From: Symbiodinium natans | Lineage: Eukaryota > Sar > Dinophyceae > Suessiales > Symbiodiniaceae | Assembly: GCA_905221605.1 (NCBI GenBank) | Contig: CAJNDS010002779.1 | Location: 1-64,000, forward strand | Length of the DNA: 64,000 nucleotides | Direction of reading: 5' to 3' | Position numbers and translations under genes: made by a program | Part shown: in pieces, positions 1-12,404 of the stretch | Layout: each line of letters starts with the position of its first letter | Numbering within the stretch: the first letter of the stretch is position 1 | Notes under the pieces: model-generated | What the model was told of the DNA's origin: nothing | Databases searched by the model: none | Seen by the model: the letters and a program-made list of their open reading frames with translations, nothing else

Positions 1-3000
1 ACCTTAAACCGTAAACCCGAAACCCGAAACGTACCTAGGGTTCAAGGTATAGGAGCTTAGGTGCAAGGGGTGTAAACTGGAGTTTATTTATGGGTTCAGG
101 GTTTACCTAAACCCTAAACCCTACACCCTAACCCCTAAACCCTCGCCTCGACATGGCTTCCACCAGCGATGCTGCTCCGGCCGCCTCCTCAGCTCGAAAC
201 CCCTAGGATTCATGTCGGAATAATTATTGTATTCCCTTGTGGTCTCTTTCATGTTATGCACTACAAAATAACCCCGAAAACCCGACTCAGGCCCCTATGT
301 TATAGGTCTTAGCTCAGGGTTTGGCGGGAGGGTGCGGGCTGAGTAGTGAGTAGGGACTAGGGGATTCAGGAGCTTTCTTGGGGTTTAGAGTTAGGGTTTA
401 GGGTTTAGGGTTTAGGGTTTAGGGTTTAGGGTTTAGGGTTTAGGGTTTAGGGTTTAGGGTTTAGGGTTTAGGGTTTAGGGGGGTGAACGGCCTTGGGGTT
501 CCAGAAAATCTAAGGAGGCCACCTGTCAGGGAGCCTTTCAAAGGGCCCCCACTGGAGGTCCTAGGGGCCCTCGGCCGAGTTATCAATTGAAGGTTTTAAG
601 GTTTAGGGCTTAGGGTTTAGGGTTTAGGGTTTAGGGTTAGGGTGTAGGGTTTAGTTCTGGGGGGAGACTACAATGGAAGGTAGCACTTGCAGCTTTGCTT
701 TTGCGCCCCTTCACGGTGGGTAGGGTGCCCTGCCGGTAGAGCCCGCGCGCACCCGAGCTCGAACCTGCGCTGGCGGGATGCTTGTCGATGTCGTATGCTT
801 GTCGATGTCGTCCTGTAGGCAATCGGTCGCCTTGCTCACTTGGGAATTGTCGGTGGCTTTAGACGAGTTTGTCGTTGCAACGCTCTCATATCGAAACCCT
901 AAAAGGGCCCTAAACCCGAAACCCTAAACCTTAAACTCGGATTTCTGGGAAAGCTGTAGGCGAGCTCCTCCCTGTAGCCCAACACCCAAAACCAAAACCC
1001 CACCAACCCCTCAGCCCTCAACCCTGGCGGCTTTAAAGCCCTCAACCCCCTTCAAACCCCCCCCTTCCTCCCCAAACCCTGCTAAAGAGGGCATACTTTC
1101 GTTGAGGGTTCAGGTTTGAGGATTCAAGGTCGGAGGAAGTAGGGTTTAGGGATGAAAATACCCAATCCCTAAACCCTAAACCCTAAACCCTAAACCCTAA
1201 ACCCTAAATCCCCCGCTGCCCCAGGGCGACCAAAACTCGTCTTTGGGCAGCACGTCGTCGTTGTTTGCAGACCACCTGGCGTCGGCCCTAGATTCTGCTT
1301 TTAGGGTTTAGGGTTTTGGGTTTAGGGTCCGTGGCTTTTGAGCTGAAGGTTTACCAGGCGCCCCCCTGCTTGGAAAGCCCTCAGCCCTCGACCCGAAGCC
1401 CTCCAAACCCTCAAAACCTCGACCTTCAGCAGCCCCCAGGCACATAGGGGCCTCCGAAGTTAGGGGGTACCTTCTTGTGGTCCTGATTCTAAGGGAATCC
1501 TACTATCTTCATTAGGCGGTCATGGTCCTGATTATAAGGGAATCCTACTCTTTGGGGTCGAATATTCATTATAGGGGGCCTTATTTTCGTAAACCCGCAC
1601 TTGTTTCCATGGGGGTTGGGAGTGGGAAGGGGCTCCCTCCCCGGCTTCTGCAACCTGCGGCTGAGTAGTTCCGGACACTCTGAAGCCCTAAACCCTAAAC
1701 CCTAAACCCTAAACCCTAAACCCTAAACCCTAAACCCTAAACCCTAAACCCTAAACCCTCTAAACCCTAGACCTCGTTTGAAGCTTAGGATCCGCACTGT
1801 TGGAGGCCTCAGAAATGTTCAGGGTCTGCATGCCCGAATCCGAAGCCCTAAACGGGGTTTCCATGGAAGCCCCTTTGAGCCCATAGCATTTAGGGTTTAG
1901 GGTTCGGGTTCAGGGTTCAGGGTTCAGGGTTCAGGGTTCAGGGTTCAGGGTTCAGGGTTCAGGGTTCAGGGTTCAGGGTTCAGGGTTCAGGGTCTTGAGA
2001 GTTCAGGGTTTAGGGTTTGGGGTTTAGGGTTTAGGCCCAAACCCCGCAAGCTTGAAGGTCCCAGACCTGCCAGTCTTGCCGAGGTGATCCGGAATTCCAA
2101 CCTCCTGGTCTGCACGGTTCATGGGTAGTTCTTATAAAGGCCGGTGGCCTCTTTATCTGTTACCCTTATACCTTAATATAGCCCGCAGATACCCCAATAA
2201 GAACCCCTACAAAACAGAAACCCTAAACAGGAGCTATGAGTGGGGGTAGCTTGAGTCATAATAATTATTTGGCTATGCAAACCCAGGAGGTTAGGGTTTA
2301 GGGTGTATATGGTTTAGGGTTTCGCGGTTAAGGTAAATTAAGCTGAAGGTGCATGTTGCGCCTTCTGTCCTCAAGCTGGGAGCCCATAACACTTTGGGCG
2401 TTATGGGGCTCAGGTACCGCCTAAACCTAGGGTTTTGGGTTTTGGGTTTAGGGTTTAGGGTTGAGGGTTTAGGGTTTAGGGTTTAGAGTAACCTCTAAGT
2501 CTCCTAAATCCCCCAAACCGTGAACCTCACCCATCTAAAACCCTGAAACTTAAGAGTCTTGAGGTGTCGAAGGCCTCAACCTTCTGAAGTCTGGGATAAG
2601 TCTCCACCTCCACCCCATCCACCTCAACCCTAAAGTCCCCGAAAAGGGTCACCCGACACCCCTGGGTTTAGAGTTTAGGGTTTAGGATTTAGGAAGACTG
2701 TGGTCGTTTTGAATTGGCCGCCTGGAGTGCGATGACATCGGCGTCCAACTCCTTCAGTGCCTCCCACTTCGGATTCGTCAACCCCTCAGCTCTGAACCCT
2801 AATTGAAGCCTGAGACCCTGTCCTGGAACCCGGAACCTAGACCCTAACCCCTACTCCATGTAAGGGCTAGTCTACTTCTCAGGGCTTCAGTTTCAACTCT
2901 TTGTGTAAGGCCTGTGTTTAGGGTCTAATCGTTCAAGGGCGTGCAAGGCTTCCCGCCAACCCCCCCGGACCCTGAAAAAAAACAAACATTCAAAAAGGGT

Positions 3001-4552
3001 TTAGGGTTTAGGCTACGCCGCGACTGGAGTCATGGCTTGTCAGAAAAAATGTTCGAGTTCAACCCTAAACCCTAAACCCTAAAAACCCTAAACCCGAAGC
3101 CCGGAATCGGAACAAAGAGATCCAGCCGTCCAATGGCTTTCACTGCTTGGCAAAGCTCTTCCAAAGCTGCAGAGCAAGTACACCAGTCATCATCATCATC
3201 AGCATCATCATACCAATAGCCCATTCAATCACATACTCCATTCACTACAACATCAGAATAACAATAACAAGAATACACTCTGACAAGATGTTGTGGCACA
3301 AGCCCGAAGACGTCCACAAACCCAACACCCATGCGCTCCACCCTAAACCCTGCACCCTAAACTCTAAACCCTAGAACGAATCCAGGAGAAGAACTCGGAC
3401 ACATACTCCTAAGCGACTAAGTCCTTGCATCTGGTGTTTCTTATACATTCCCCGAGTGGCACACCCGCAACGAGGGGGGTCCCTGCAAAGTCCTTGCATT
3501 TCCTGTTTCTGCAGGGGCACACGTCCGCGGACCACTGCGCACTGCATGCCCCGAAACGTAAACAAATGCCCAACACAGACCCCATTTTCCCAGTGGCACA
3601 CGCTTGCAGACCAACTCACCACACGCCCCCCAAAGCCTTAAAAAAAAACAGTAAAGATCTTAAACAACTAATCACCACAACGTCCCGCAATACGGAAGTT
3701 CCCCATGCACTCAGCCCTGATTCTTCGACGGCTTCTCCCGAACCCTCTTCTGCGGTGTTGGGTTTAGGTTAAGCGTTAGTGTTTGGGGTTTAGGCCCTTA
3801 GGGTGTAGGCTTTAGGTTTAAGCAGGGTACAGGGTTTAGGGTTAAACCCGGACACTTGCCACCCGGCAAAGATTCTTTCCATATGCCATCCGCTCCCTCG
3901 TGGCTTAAGGTTGGTGAAATCTGGTTGGAGGACTGCGCCCCTAACGATACCCCTAACGATACCTCAACGATACCTCTACGATACCCCGGGCCCCCAAATG
4001 CCAAGAATGGCCCACGTTCACTCGTCTGGCGGATGTGCATTATTTTTCAATCACATTTCCCGAACCTTCAACCCACTGAGTGAGCGCTTACTTCGCATCC
4101 GAGGGTTGCAGGTTTAGAGTTCAGGCTTTAGCCGCAGGGAGAGTTCGACATGGGGTTTTGCTAGCGTTGCCTGATCTAAATAATCTACGCAAACGGCATT
4201 GACAATGATAATACTAAAAACATTTCCCCCAGGGGCACACCCAAACGCAACGACCTCACAACAAAGCTTCCCCCCAATGTCTGCTGCTGAAAAAAGGAAA
4301 ACGCAACGACTTCAGCAACTGGGAGTAGCCGCCTTCAGGATGCGCGACACGTTCCTGGGTTGCAGCAGCAGGCGGGTTAGGTTTCTAGGGCTTAGGGTAG
4401 GGGGTTAAGGAATCTTTCACTGGATGCCATGTGAAGCATGTCAGTGTTTCTCTTCACCCCAACCCAAGAATCACAGAAGGCAGTGTTACTGGCAAGGCTT
4501 CAGGGTTCAGGGTTTTAGGGTTTTGGGGTTTAGGGCTTGGGGTCGAGGGTAG
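1..4552. repeat. Telomere-like repeat-rich host DNA, no supported gene
   Basis: This stretch is dominated by short runs of TTTAGGG and its complement CCCTAAA, separated by unique-looking sequence of tens to a few hundred bases. The longest runs are at about 386-482, 1166-1207 and 1684-1760. Both orientations occur, so this is not a single chromosome end. Open frames in it are short, low in complexity and without recognisable motifs. I see no gene here. Confidence 0.8.
1905..1993. repeat. (GGGTTCA)n variant telomere-like array
   Basis: A run of about twelve 7-bp units differs from the surrounding TTTAGGG by one base (TTCAGGG). The variant is homogeneous inside the array, which suggests local amplification of a mutated unit and not random decay. 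Confidence 0.85.
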
Positions 4553-4565
4553 GGCTTAGGGTTTA

Positions 4566-4745
4566 GGGTTTGTAGGGTTTGTAGGGTTTGTAGGGTTTGT
4601 AGGGTTTGTAGGGTTTGTAGGGTTTGTAGGGTTTGTAGGGTTTGTAGGGTTTGTAGGGTTTGTAGGGTTTGTAGGGTTTGTAGGGTTTGTAGGGTTTGTT
4701 GGGTTTGTAGGGTTTGTAGGGTTTGTAGGGTTTGTAGGGTTGTAG
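4566..4745. repeat. (TTTGTAGGG)n 9-bp array
   Basis: About twenty nearly perfect copies of a 9-bp unit. The unit equals the telomere-type TTTAGGG with two extra bases (GT) inserted. One copy carries TTTGTTGGG. Because 9 is divisible by 3 the array stays open in all frames, which produces spurious open frames of Asn-Pro-Thr repeats. Confidence 0.9.
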
Positions 4746-4800
4746 GGGTTTAGCGGACGGGGATTTCGATTAGGCAGCGTGAGCATTTGGATGCGTGCCT

Positions 4801-5014
<214 letters not shown>

Positions 5015-5543
5015 CTCCGCGCCGGGTTGCAAGTTTTGGCCACCCCCTAACCGGAAATGAAAGAGCACTTGGCAAGATATAGGGAGGTATAGTTTGAATA
5101 TAACCCTTCTGAATGGCTGGGTTAGAGATTGACTTAGATTTTAGTCGTCATGAGTTGCTCCACATGGGGCAGAGCCGGCAGTCGGAGCGCTCTTTTCTTT
5201 CATCCGACCGGTGCCAGTGGGGCGGGCACTCCAGTCGTCGCCGCCGCCTGGCTTAAAGAGCTTTGCGCCGTTCGGCTAAGTCACAGAGGCTGAGGGCCAG
5301 CCTATGGTTTAGGGTTTTTCTACGGATATTGGCGGGAGTCTAGGGTTTGGTGTAGCTTCTGTTTTGTGAGTCGCTCTGCGAATGTATACTGTGGCCACTG
5401 CCACTCCGGGGGGCGTCGATGGTTTAGGATTTAGGGGTTTAGGGCTTCGGGGGCCTAATTAGGGTTTAGGATTCAGGGCAAAATAGTATAGTATAGGTAA
5501 TGGGCTACCAATTAGGGTACGTCCGCATCCGCAGGTGTTGCTT

Positions 5544-7152
5544 TCACATGCCAACTGCCATCCAACTGCCTGAGGCCGAAACTGAGGCTTTTGCTGCGCT
5601 CGCTGCAGCGGTCAGATTCTGCAAGGCCGGAAGAACAACGTCCCAAACCTCGGGGAAGAAATCGTCAGGCTCTCTCGTATCATCCATCTGAAGCCCCTTG
5701 ATCACTGACTTTGACACCTTCTTTGCGGGGTTCCAGAGCAGAGACGCCTTTGACAGCCATCGAAAACGACTGCCACGCTGCCTCTCCTTCTCGCGATGGG
5801 ACTGCAAGGCGCGGCTGGGCCCCAAGACACCTTCTTTGGCCTGCAGCTGTCGCCGTCTCCGAGTTTTCTGGCAAACGAAGAAGTGCAGCGAGCTTGCCCC
5901 TTGTTTTCTGCGACTGAAGTAGGAGTGCATGATCTTCAGCACGCAGGGCCAGCTCTCAGGGCGCCCATCAACACCGTAGAACCGCAGCAGCGTGCTGTTC
6001 ACCAGTGACTGGGTCTTGAAGCTTCGGCCCACGCTATGTTTCTTTTCCACATAGCGCATGATCGATGTTGCACTTTCGCACACCGACTCTGAACTGAAGC
6101 CCCACGCATAAAGCCTGTGATACAGGCGCAGCACGTGCCAGCAATTTTTGCAGTGCTGGTATTTGCTACGCATCAAAGCAGCATGCAGCCTCTCATCCCA
6201 CTCTTGCCACTCCTCCAAGTCGTCAAACTGGTCTTGGTACTCGGCGGCGGTTGAGATTCTCCTTGCCAGGTCCCTCAGAGCCTCGTACTGCTTGAGCAGG
6301 TTCTCGGGCGAGGGCGAGTGGAACATCTCTGGAGGCGGGGCCTTCAAATGAGAAGCAGCCGACTGTGGAAGACCCCAGAGAAGGGGCCCGAAGCTTTCAG
6401 AAAGAATCCGCAGAGCGTGCGAAACGTCCAGCAGGTCTTCACGAAGCAGTACGTGGGCTGAAAAGACCCACGCTGCGCATGCTGACAACTGGCTCCTCTG
6501 GCCCACGGTGCTTCCGTGGATGGATTTACCAGCCATCATCTGCATCCACAACTCGCTCTCACCGCAGCCGTGCCAGAAAACCTCGCCGCCCTGTTTCTTC
6601 AGCGACAGCGACAGCATGACCCTTGTGGCGGTTCGGGGCATTGGCCTTGCAGCATCAGATATCAGGTTTGACTGCCAGACTTCGCGACACTGACACTGAC
6701 ACGGACAATGCCTTGGCAAGCTTGCTGGAACTGGAACAGACATTGGTCTCAGGAGCTTTCTTGCCTACCCAATCTTGGATGTTCGTTTCCAAAGCGACTC
6801 GGTCTTGAGTTGACAACCCAGTCTTCTCAGCAGCCTTGGTCCCGACGTCGTCCTCGCTGTCCTCATTGCTGCTGCTTGTGCTGCTGGAGCCACTAGTCGA
6901 CGAGTCAGCGTCAGACTCGGCCTCAGGCACTGACACTGTCACGACCGTCTGCTTGGGGCACGAGTCTGCTGCATCCGCCACCCGAGCCGTTGCAGCTGCA
7001 AGGGCTTGGCTGGTCAATGCCGACTGCCGGGATTTCTCTTCGACAGATGCATCAGGCCAAAGGCAGCGAACCTGGAAGTGTTCCTCACGCTTGCACCAGT
7101 CATTCAGACGAGCAAAGGCTTTGTTGCACGAAGTCAAAATGCCCTGCCACAT
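5544..7152 (-). pseudogene. Unrecognised minus-strand host gene in two frames
   Basis: Two overlapping minus-strand frames read as one protein. The upstream frame (7152-6655) encodes a segment with an acidic Ser/Thr/Glu-rich stretch. The downstream frame (about 6640-5544) continues with a globular-looking region containing QYEALRDLARR, EEWQEWDERLHAALM and a basic stretch KKTRRRRQLQ. The switch lies between about 6640 and 6743 with no room for an ordinary intron, so a frameshift is likely. I recognise no domain. It lies downstream of a related-looking minus-strand block at 7251-7613. It could be a decayed mobile-element gene or a real gene with a very short intron or an assembly error. Confidence 0.4.
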
Positions 7153-7250
7153 CTGCTCCTGCCACAGGTTTGCTTATTGTTATTGTAGCAATCATGTGCC
7201 ACGAGCCGAAGCAACACTCCCGGTCCCGAGATTATGCCCGACTCTCATAT

Positions 7251-7613
7251 TCATTGCTCTATCCCACGGAAGCAAAAGCAAACACTCCCCGTCCTGAGTC
7301 TTGCGCTTGGCTGCCTCGTCTGGCTCTGCAAAAAGGAGTTCTCTTCAGGTCTCATGCCCAGATCGACGCCACGAGCTGATGCGCAGAACATAAACTCCGT
7401 CAGTAGTTGCACTGATGCAGGATACTGGCGCCAGGCCATTTTCAGAATCAGCCGACCGCAAACAAAATTAATGTTCCAGATGGTCGTCGCGAAGTCTCGG
7501 CTTGCACATTCGGGTCGGGCGGCATCAGCTTCATCCACGAGATAGCCATGCAAACTATACCAAAACCCAACAGTTCTGCTCAGAGCTTGAAATGTTTGAC
7601 GGTCTGCCTGCAT
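7251..7613 (-). CDS. Exon-like block, unrecognised protein
   Basis: A minus-strand open frame with protein-like composition, for example SLHGYLVDEADAA and RDFATTIWNINFVC. It probably belongs to the same transcription unit as the blocks at 7152-5544, which continue in the same direction after about 100 bp. No domain is recognised and exon limits are not defined. Another open stretch on the same strand at about 7690-7900 (AAENLFVNIPALAYGAAF) may be the preceding exon. Between them, about 8000-8260, is imprecise GGGACC-type repetitive sequence, probably intron. Confidence 0.35.
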   Translation of the reverse strand: MQADRQTFQALSRTVGFWYSLHGYLVDEADAARPECASRDFATTIWNINFVCGRLILKMAWRQYPASVQLLTEFMFCASARGVDLGMRPEENSFLQSQTRQPSARLRTGSVCFCFRGIEQ

Positions 7614-8594
7614 GCTTCGCCAGCAGTGACTCGCGAGGGTACGGCTCTTGACCGCGGAAAGCGCAGGAGAGCAGATGACGCTGCCTATGCTCGTAGTGAA
7701 ACATGTTGAACAGCAACATGGTGGGAGACAGCAGAAAGCGTGCGAAGTTCCTCGCTTTTTGTGCGTCCTGCCCCTTCAGTCCGCACTTGAGGCCCGGATT
7801 CTTGGATTTCGCGGCGGGCGTTCTCCACCGCCCCCGTCAGCAAGAATGCTGCACCATACGCCAAGGCAGGTATGTTGACGAAGAGGTTCTCGGCAGCACA
7901 GTCATGGGGGGATCTGGTTCGGTATATTGAGGGTGGAGGCAGGGAATCTACAAGTTGATGGGGAAAAGAGAAATAAACTCGCCGAAATTCGCCTCGGCTT
8001 CCTGTCGAGAAGCATCTGGAACAAGCAGATCCGGATCTTCCCGCCCCCCCCGGCCTGTGAAACCCCCCCCCAATCGCTTGGAGGAGCTTCGGGCCGATGC
8101 TGTGGGGGGTTTCGCCTGGGAGGAAGAAGTTGGGGTTTTGCGGGCTCCCCCCTCTTGAGAACCCCCTGGGACCTCCCTGGGACCCTTCTCGGACCCCCTG
8201 AGACTTTTCCTGGTACCCCTTCTGCAACCCCTTAAAGCTTTGCTGGGAACTTGCTGGTCTTCCACCCCCTCTTCTCGCTTGCTGACCAGAAACCTTCTTT
8301 CCTCCTTTCCTGTCCGTGGGCCGGCCCGGCTGCCGAGGCGGGGCGCGCAAGCGTCTACAATCAGCCATGTCAGGTTTCAAGTCAGGCTGAAGCTTTTCGT
8401 GAGACTGTAGGTGACAGTGCGAGTTGTTGCAGTCACTGGAGCAAGCAGTGCCACCAGCGGCAGCTGGCATTTTTTTGCAACTGCCTCAGATGCCACACAA
8501 TACAGCGACCCACCGACCGACCCTGCAAGTAACGCTCCAACACGCTCCAACTGTAACTACTCACGGTTCAGTACAGAACGGAGCTACTGATGCT

Positions 8595-10143
8595 TCACTG
8601 TTTCCACATGTTGGGGTAGAACGGAAATGAATTCCTGAAAGGCAAGCAAATGGCTCGCAGCACCACGCGGCCGACCCCCAACTGAAAGAATCTTCTGGCC
8701 CGCACCGCTGTCTGGCCGAGAAGGCGAAGAAAGCCTCCTGGACCCTGTTCCAATTTGTCAGCGTGTTCGCCTGACTTCTCGGCTGCGTGGAACCAATCCA
8801 ACGACCCAAAAAGGGTCTGGCCCTGCTCTTTCCTGCGCACGATTGGGAGTGCGTCTGCCAGCTGGTTACCGATGCCACAGCCAAATGGACCTTCAAGCTT
8901 GCCATCTCCGCAGTGGACAGCAAAGCGCAAAGGCGAGGTCTTGCTTGTCCAGTCCGTAACGCACGCACGTCTCCACTAGAGTCTCCACCGCCTTAGCACC
9001 GGAGCGCATGTCCACCAATGGCGGCGCAGGTGCTGCTGCACAGGCGGGAGCTGGGGGAGCCTCTGCCTGTACTAGATCGAGAAGCACTGCCTCAGGGTTC
9101 GCTGCAACTACTTGAACACGATCCTGCGCAGCTGGCTGCTGATCTGCCTCTGCATCCCTGCCACCCACTCGAGGCTGCAATCGTCCAGCATTTGCAGCGT
9201 CCAGCAAATACGTGGTCGGCCGGCCATTCCGCTCCCAAGTCACAGCATTTGCACCTGCAAGGTCTCACCCGCAGCAGTCGTGGTGCCATCGGTGCTGAAA
9301 GAAATGTCGGCCGGGATGTCGAGGGCCATCCAAGCTCCAGGCGACATGCAATCGAGTGCAGCCCACAGCCTCGCGAACAATCCCGCGAGCAAACCATGCA
9401 GAGTGCTGCTTCTCGCCCAGCTCTCCAGGAAGAAATGCATCCAGCATGCTCACGGTATCAGTAAAACCATGCAAGGATCCCTGCGAGCTAAGCTCTAAAG
9501 CCAGGCAGCTGAGCCGCAGCCCTACGAGCTGCTCCTGGCCCTTCTCGTCAAGAATTCCAAGCCCCTTGTAGGGGCAGCGAACTCTCTGGTGGCTGCCCCA
9601 AAAGCTTCCGGGTTCAACAACGCCTGTCAATGACAATTTCGATGACGATGAGGTAGCGCTGGTCGCTGACACTGACGCTGCGGCGGGAACATCTGCCGGA
9701 AGCCCGTTGCTCTGGCTATCCTCGTCGACGTCATCGTCAACCTCCCTTGACTTCCTCTTCCGGCCGCTGTGAATGATGATTTGCCGTGGGATGCCTCCTC
9801 GGGACTCCAGGTCCTTCAGTCGTTTTTCGAGACAACCACGCGACAGCCCGGTGGCTTTGGCAAGGAAGCCGGCCATCTTCATCTTAGTCGTCCATCCGAG
9901 TACTTTGCAAACCTCCGCCAAGTGGCCCTCGAAAGTTTTGTGAAGATGGTAGATCATCGCTTGGGCCTGAGGCTGCAACTGCCCGCCTCCTCCTCGTGCT
10001 GTGGGACGAATTTGCACTTCTTCCAGTGGGATGTCGGGGCAGATGTCAACGTCAACTGTGTATAGTGGAATATCTGGCAACTCGTCTGGGGACACTGACA
10101 ATGACTGCAAACCTTCCAATGGTATCTCTGGCAAATCATCCAT
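8595..10143 (-). pseudogene. MDDLP(D/E)IPL-family gene copy A, frameshifted; possibly transposase-derived
   Basis: The reading frame starts at ATG 10143 with MDDLPEIPLEG, followed by two more short copies of the motif (DELPDIPL, CPDIPLEE). A predicted helix-turn-helix-like region follows (CKVLGWTTKMKMAGFLAKAT...SRGCLEKRLKDLES), then a basic segment (SGRKRKSREV). Downstream, the protein-like text continues only by changing frame three times, near 9350, 9245 and 8925. It contains FSTDGTTTAAGETLQVQ, WERNGRPTTYLLD and VHCGDGKLEGPFGCG. No introns fit such abrupt switches, so this looks like a pseudogene or an indel-rich assembly. The Asp-containing blocks resemble the layout of a DDE transposase, but I cannot name a family. 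Confidence 0.4.
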
Positions 10144-10299
10144 TGCACTAGAAAATGCCACCAGCTTGGGGCGCCGCTTGTTCGAGTCAGAATCCAAGAT
10201 GCAACGAACAAGGCAGAAAAGGACGGCGCCATGCCACGGATGCTCCGAGCGCTGGCTGAAACGTCGAACATTAAAACTGTTCATCTAAGATTCATCTAT

Positions 10300-11905
10300 G
10301 TTTCACTCTCATGGCAGAGACTATCGCAGACGCTCTGACGGGAACCTGACCTAAAGCTAGCAGCGCCCCTTGAGGCACACTCTGCTGGCGATCGTCCCAC
10401 TGCATCGTTCGGACGCACGAAGTTAGGACCCCTTAGGGAAATGCTGCGATGATTACAGATGCCAGAACTTACACGTGTCTCTGGAAACTTCAAACACTCA
10501 AAACTACTCCTTCAGATACCTACATGGTGAGAGTCTTGCAGCGAACCAACAGGTGCCTCAAAGACGACCGGAAGTCGGCCTTGCCAGCAGCAGCGGCCCG
10601 GAATTGACCTCCGGCGGAAAGTCCACCCCCTACACTCTACCTGACTCACTCAAGACTTGGGGACACGTCGCAGGCCTTGGGGCCTTGGGGTCTTACTCGG
10701 GGGTTTGGGAATTTGTAAGGCCGGACAAATCAGAATGCAATCAACTGCTCAGACCTGCAGGCTCAGCTGAGTGTCACATGGCCATTCAAGAACATGTCTC
10801 GTAACTGAGCATTCCGAACTCATGCTTAGCTTTCCTGAACGAGGCCACTCGGAGCTGTGAGCTGAGCCTGCCACTCCCAAGTTCCAGATCAAGACCGGAG
10901 GACCTGAGCCGACGGTTCTGTTCAAGCGCGTTGGCATTTCCGTTGTTCAATGACAGGCAGGCGACTGTGCTTGGAACTTGCAGGTGCTCACTGCATCCAT
11001 CTTTTGTTGCCATGCTTCGCTCGCGCACGACGATAGCCCGAGGAGCCTTTAAAAATCGGAACAAGCACTCCAGACGCCAGCCTTTTTGGAACCTTGCACA
11101 AGTTAGTATAGTGATACAGAAATGGGACTCCACCGCCGTACTAGTTGAGTCTAGATTACCAGTGGTGTGTACTGTACGCGCACGAGTGGAGCGCTCTCAG
11201 CATCGCGAAGAAGCACACCAGCGCGACAAGCGCAAAGATGTGCCAAGCCACGGCACTTTCGTCTGGCCAAGTTAAAGTCTTCTGGGGCCTCTGGATAGTA
11301 CAGTTTATAAGGGTTTAGGGTTTAGAGTTTACATTCTGTCAACTCGGGCATGCCAGACGAGGTCCATGGGTCCGTGGTGTCAGCTTTACCGCTTCACTAC
11401 GGCTTTCTCAGAGTCGGGCTAGCAAAGCCAAACCGAGCAGAAGTTGAAGCCAGGCAGGACAACTCCAGAAGGCCCTCATCTCTACTTGGAAATGCCATAG
11501 AGGACAAGTGAACAAAAGGCTTTCGAGTTTAGGGTTTAGGGGTATAGGCATGCCCCTGTCCTCACAGCTTCTCACACTGACTGTGACTTCTCAGTGCCAG
11601 GTGGGCAAAAATGGCCATGTGCTCAGGCCTATCTGGCCACTGTGCAGAGTCAGAGCACACTGGGATAGCACGGACTGTTTGCTCCAGCTCCTCTCATTCA
11701 AGACCTGTGTTATGTAAAGGATGTTTTTAGGGACTGCACTAAGCACGCAATGGCACGCAGCAGCACTATAAAATTGACTATAAACCTTTCTGGCAGTATA
11801 GGCATCCTTAAGTAGATAGAATATTGAAAAATCCGAAAAAAGAAAAACCCCGTTTCAAAAACGATAGATAGAATATCAAAAACACCAAAACGTTAGATAG
11901 AATAC
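10300..11905. other. Host intergenic sequence, no supported gene
   Basis: Open frames are short and without recognisable motifs. Isolated TTTAGGG units occur near 11310 and 11530. Text at 10475-11133 has no family signature on either strand. Nothing further can be supported. Confidence 0.5.
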
Positions 11906-12402
11906 TCCTCTCCTCCTCTCCTCCTCTCCTCCTCTCCTCCTCTCCTCCTCTCCTCCTCTCCTCCTCTCCTCCTCTCCTCCTCTCCTCCTCTCCTTCCTCC
12001 TCTCCTCCTCTCCTTCCTCCTTTCCTCCTCTCCTCCTCTCCGCTCCTCTCCTCCTCTCCGCTCTCCTCCTCTCCTCCTCTCCTCCTCCTCCTCCTCTCCT
12101 CCTCTCCTCCTCTCCTCCTCTCCTCCTCCTCCCTCCTCCTCTCCCTCCTCTCCCCTCTCCTCCTCTCCTCCTCTCCTTCCCCCTCTCCTCCTCTCCTCCT
12201 CTCCCTCTCCTCCTCCTCCTCTCCTCGTCTCCTCGTCTCCTCGTCTCCTCGTCTCCTCGTCTCCTCGTCTCCTCGTCTCCTCGTCTCCTCGTCTCCTCGT
12301 CTCCTCGTCTCCTCGTCTCCTCGTCTCCTCCTCTCCTCCTCTCCTCCTCTCCTCCTCTCCTCCTCTCCTCCTCTCCTCCTCTCCTCCTCTCCTCCTCTCC
12401 TA
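11906..12402. repeat. 8-bp minisatellite CTCCTCTC / CTCCTCGT
   Basis: A pure pyrimidine-rich array of roughly 60 units. It is mostly CTCCTCTC, with an internal block (about 12226-12327) in which every unit is CTCCTCGT. Read on the minus strand it encodes Arg/Glu/Gly-rich repeats (RRGGEEE, RRRGDEE) that are continuous with the upstream methyltransferase-like frame. The block structure shows amplification of two unit types. Confidence 0.95.
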
Positions 12403-12404
12403 GC

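Noticed and set aside
1-480. Window start as a chromosome telomere
   Set aside because: Telomere-like repeats occur in both orientations throughout 64 kb, so the left edge has no special status.
11808-12400. Arg/Glu-rich protein of about 275-303 residues on the minus strand
   Set aside because: The repeat part is an 8-bp minisatellite; only the upstream part (12405-12787) has protein character.
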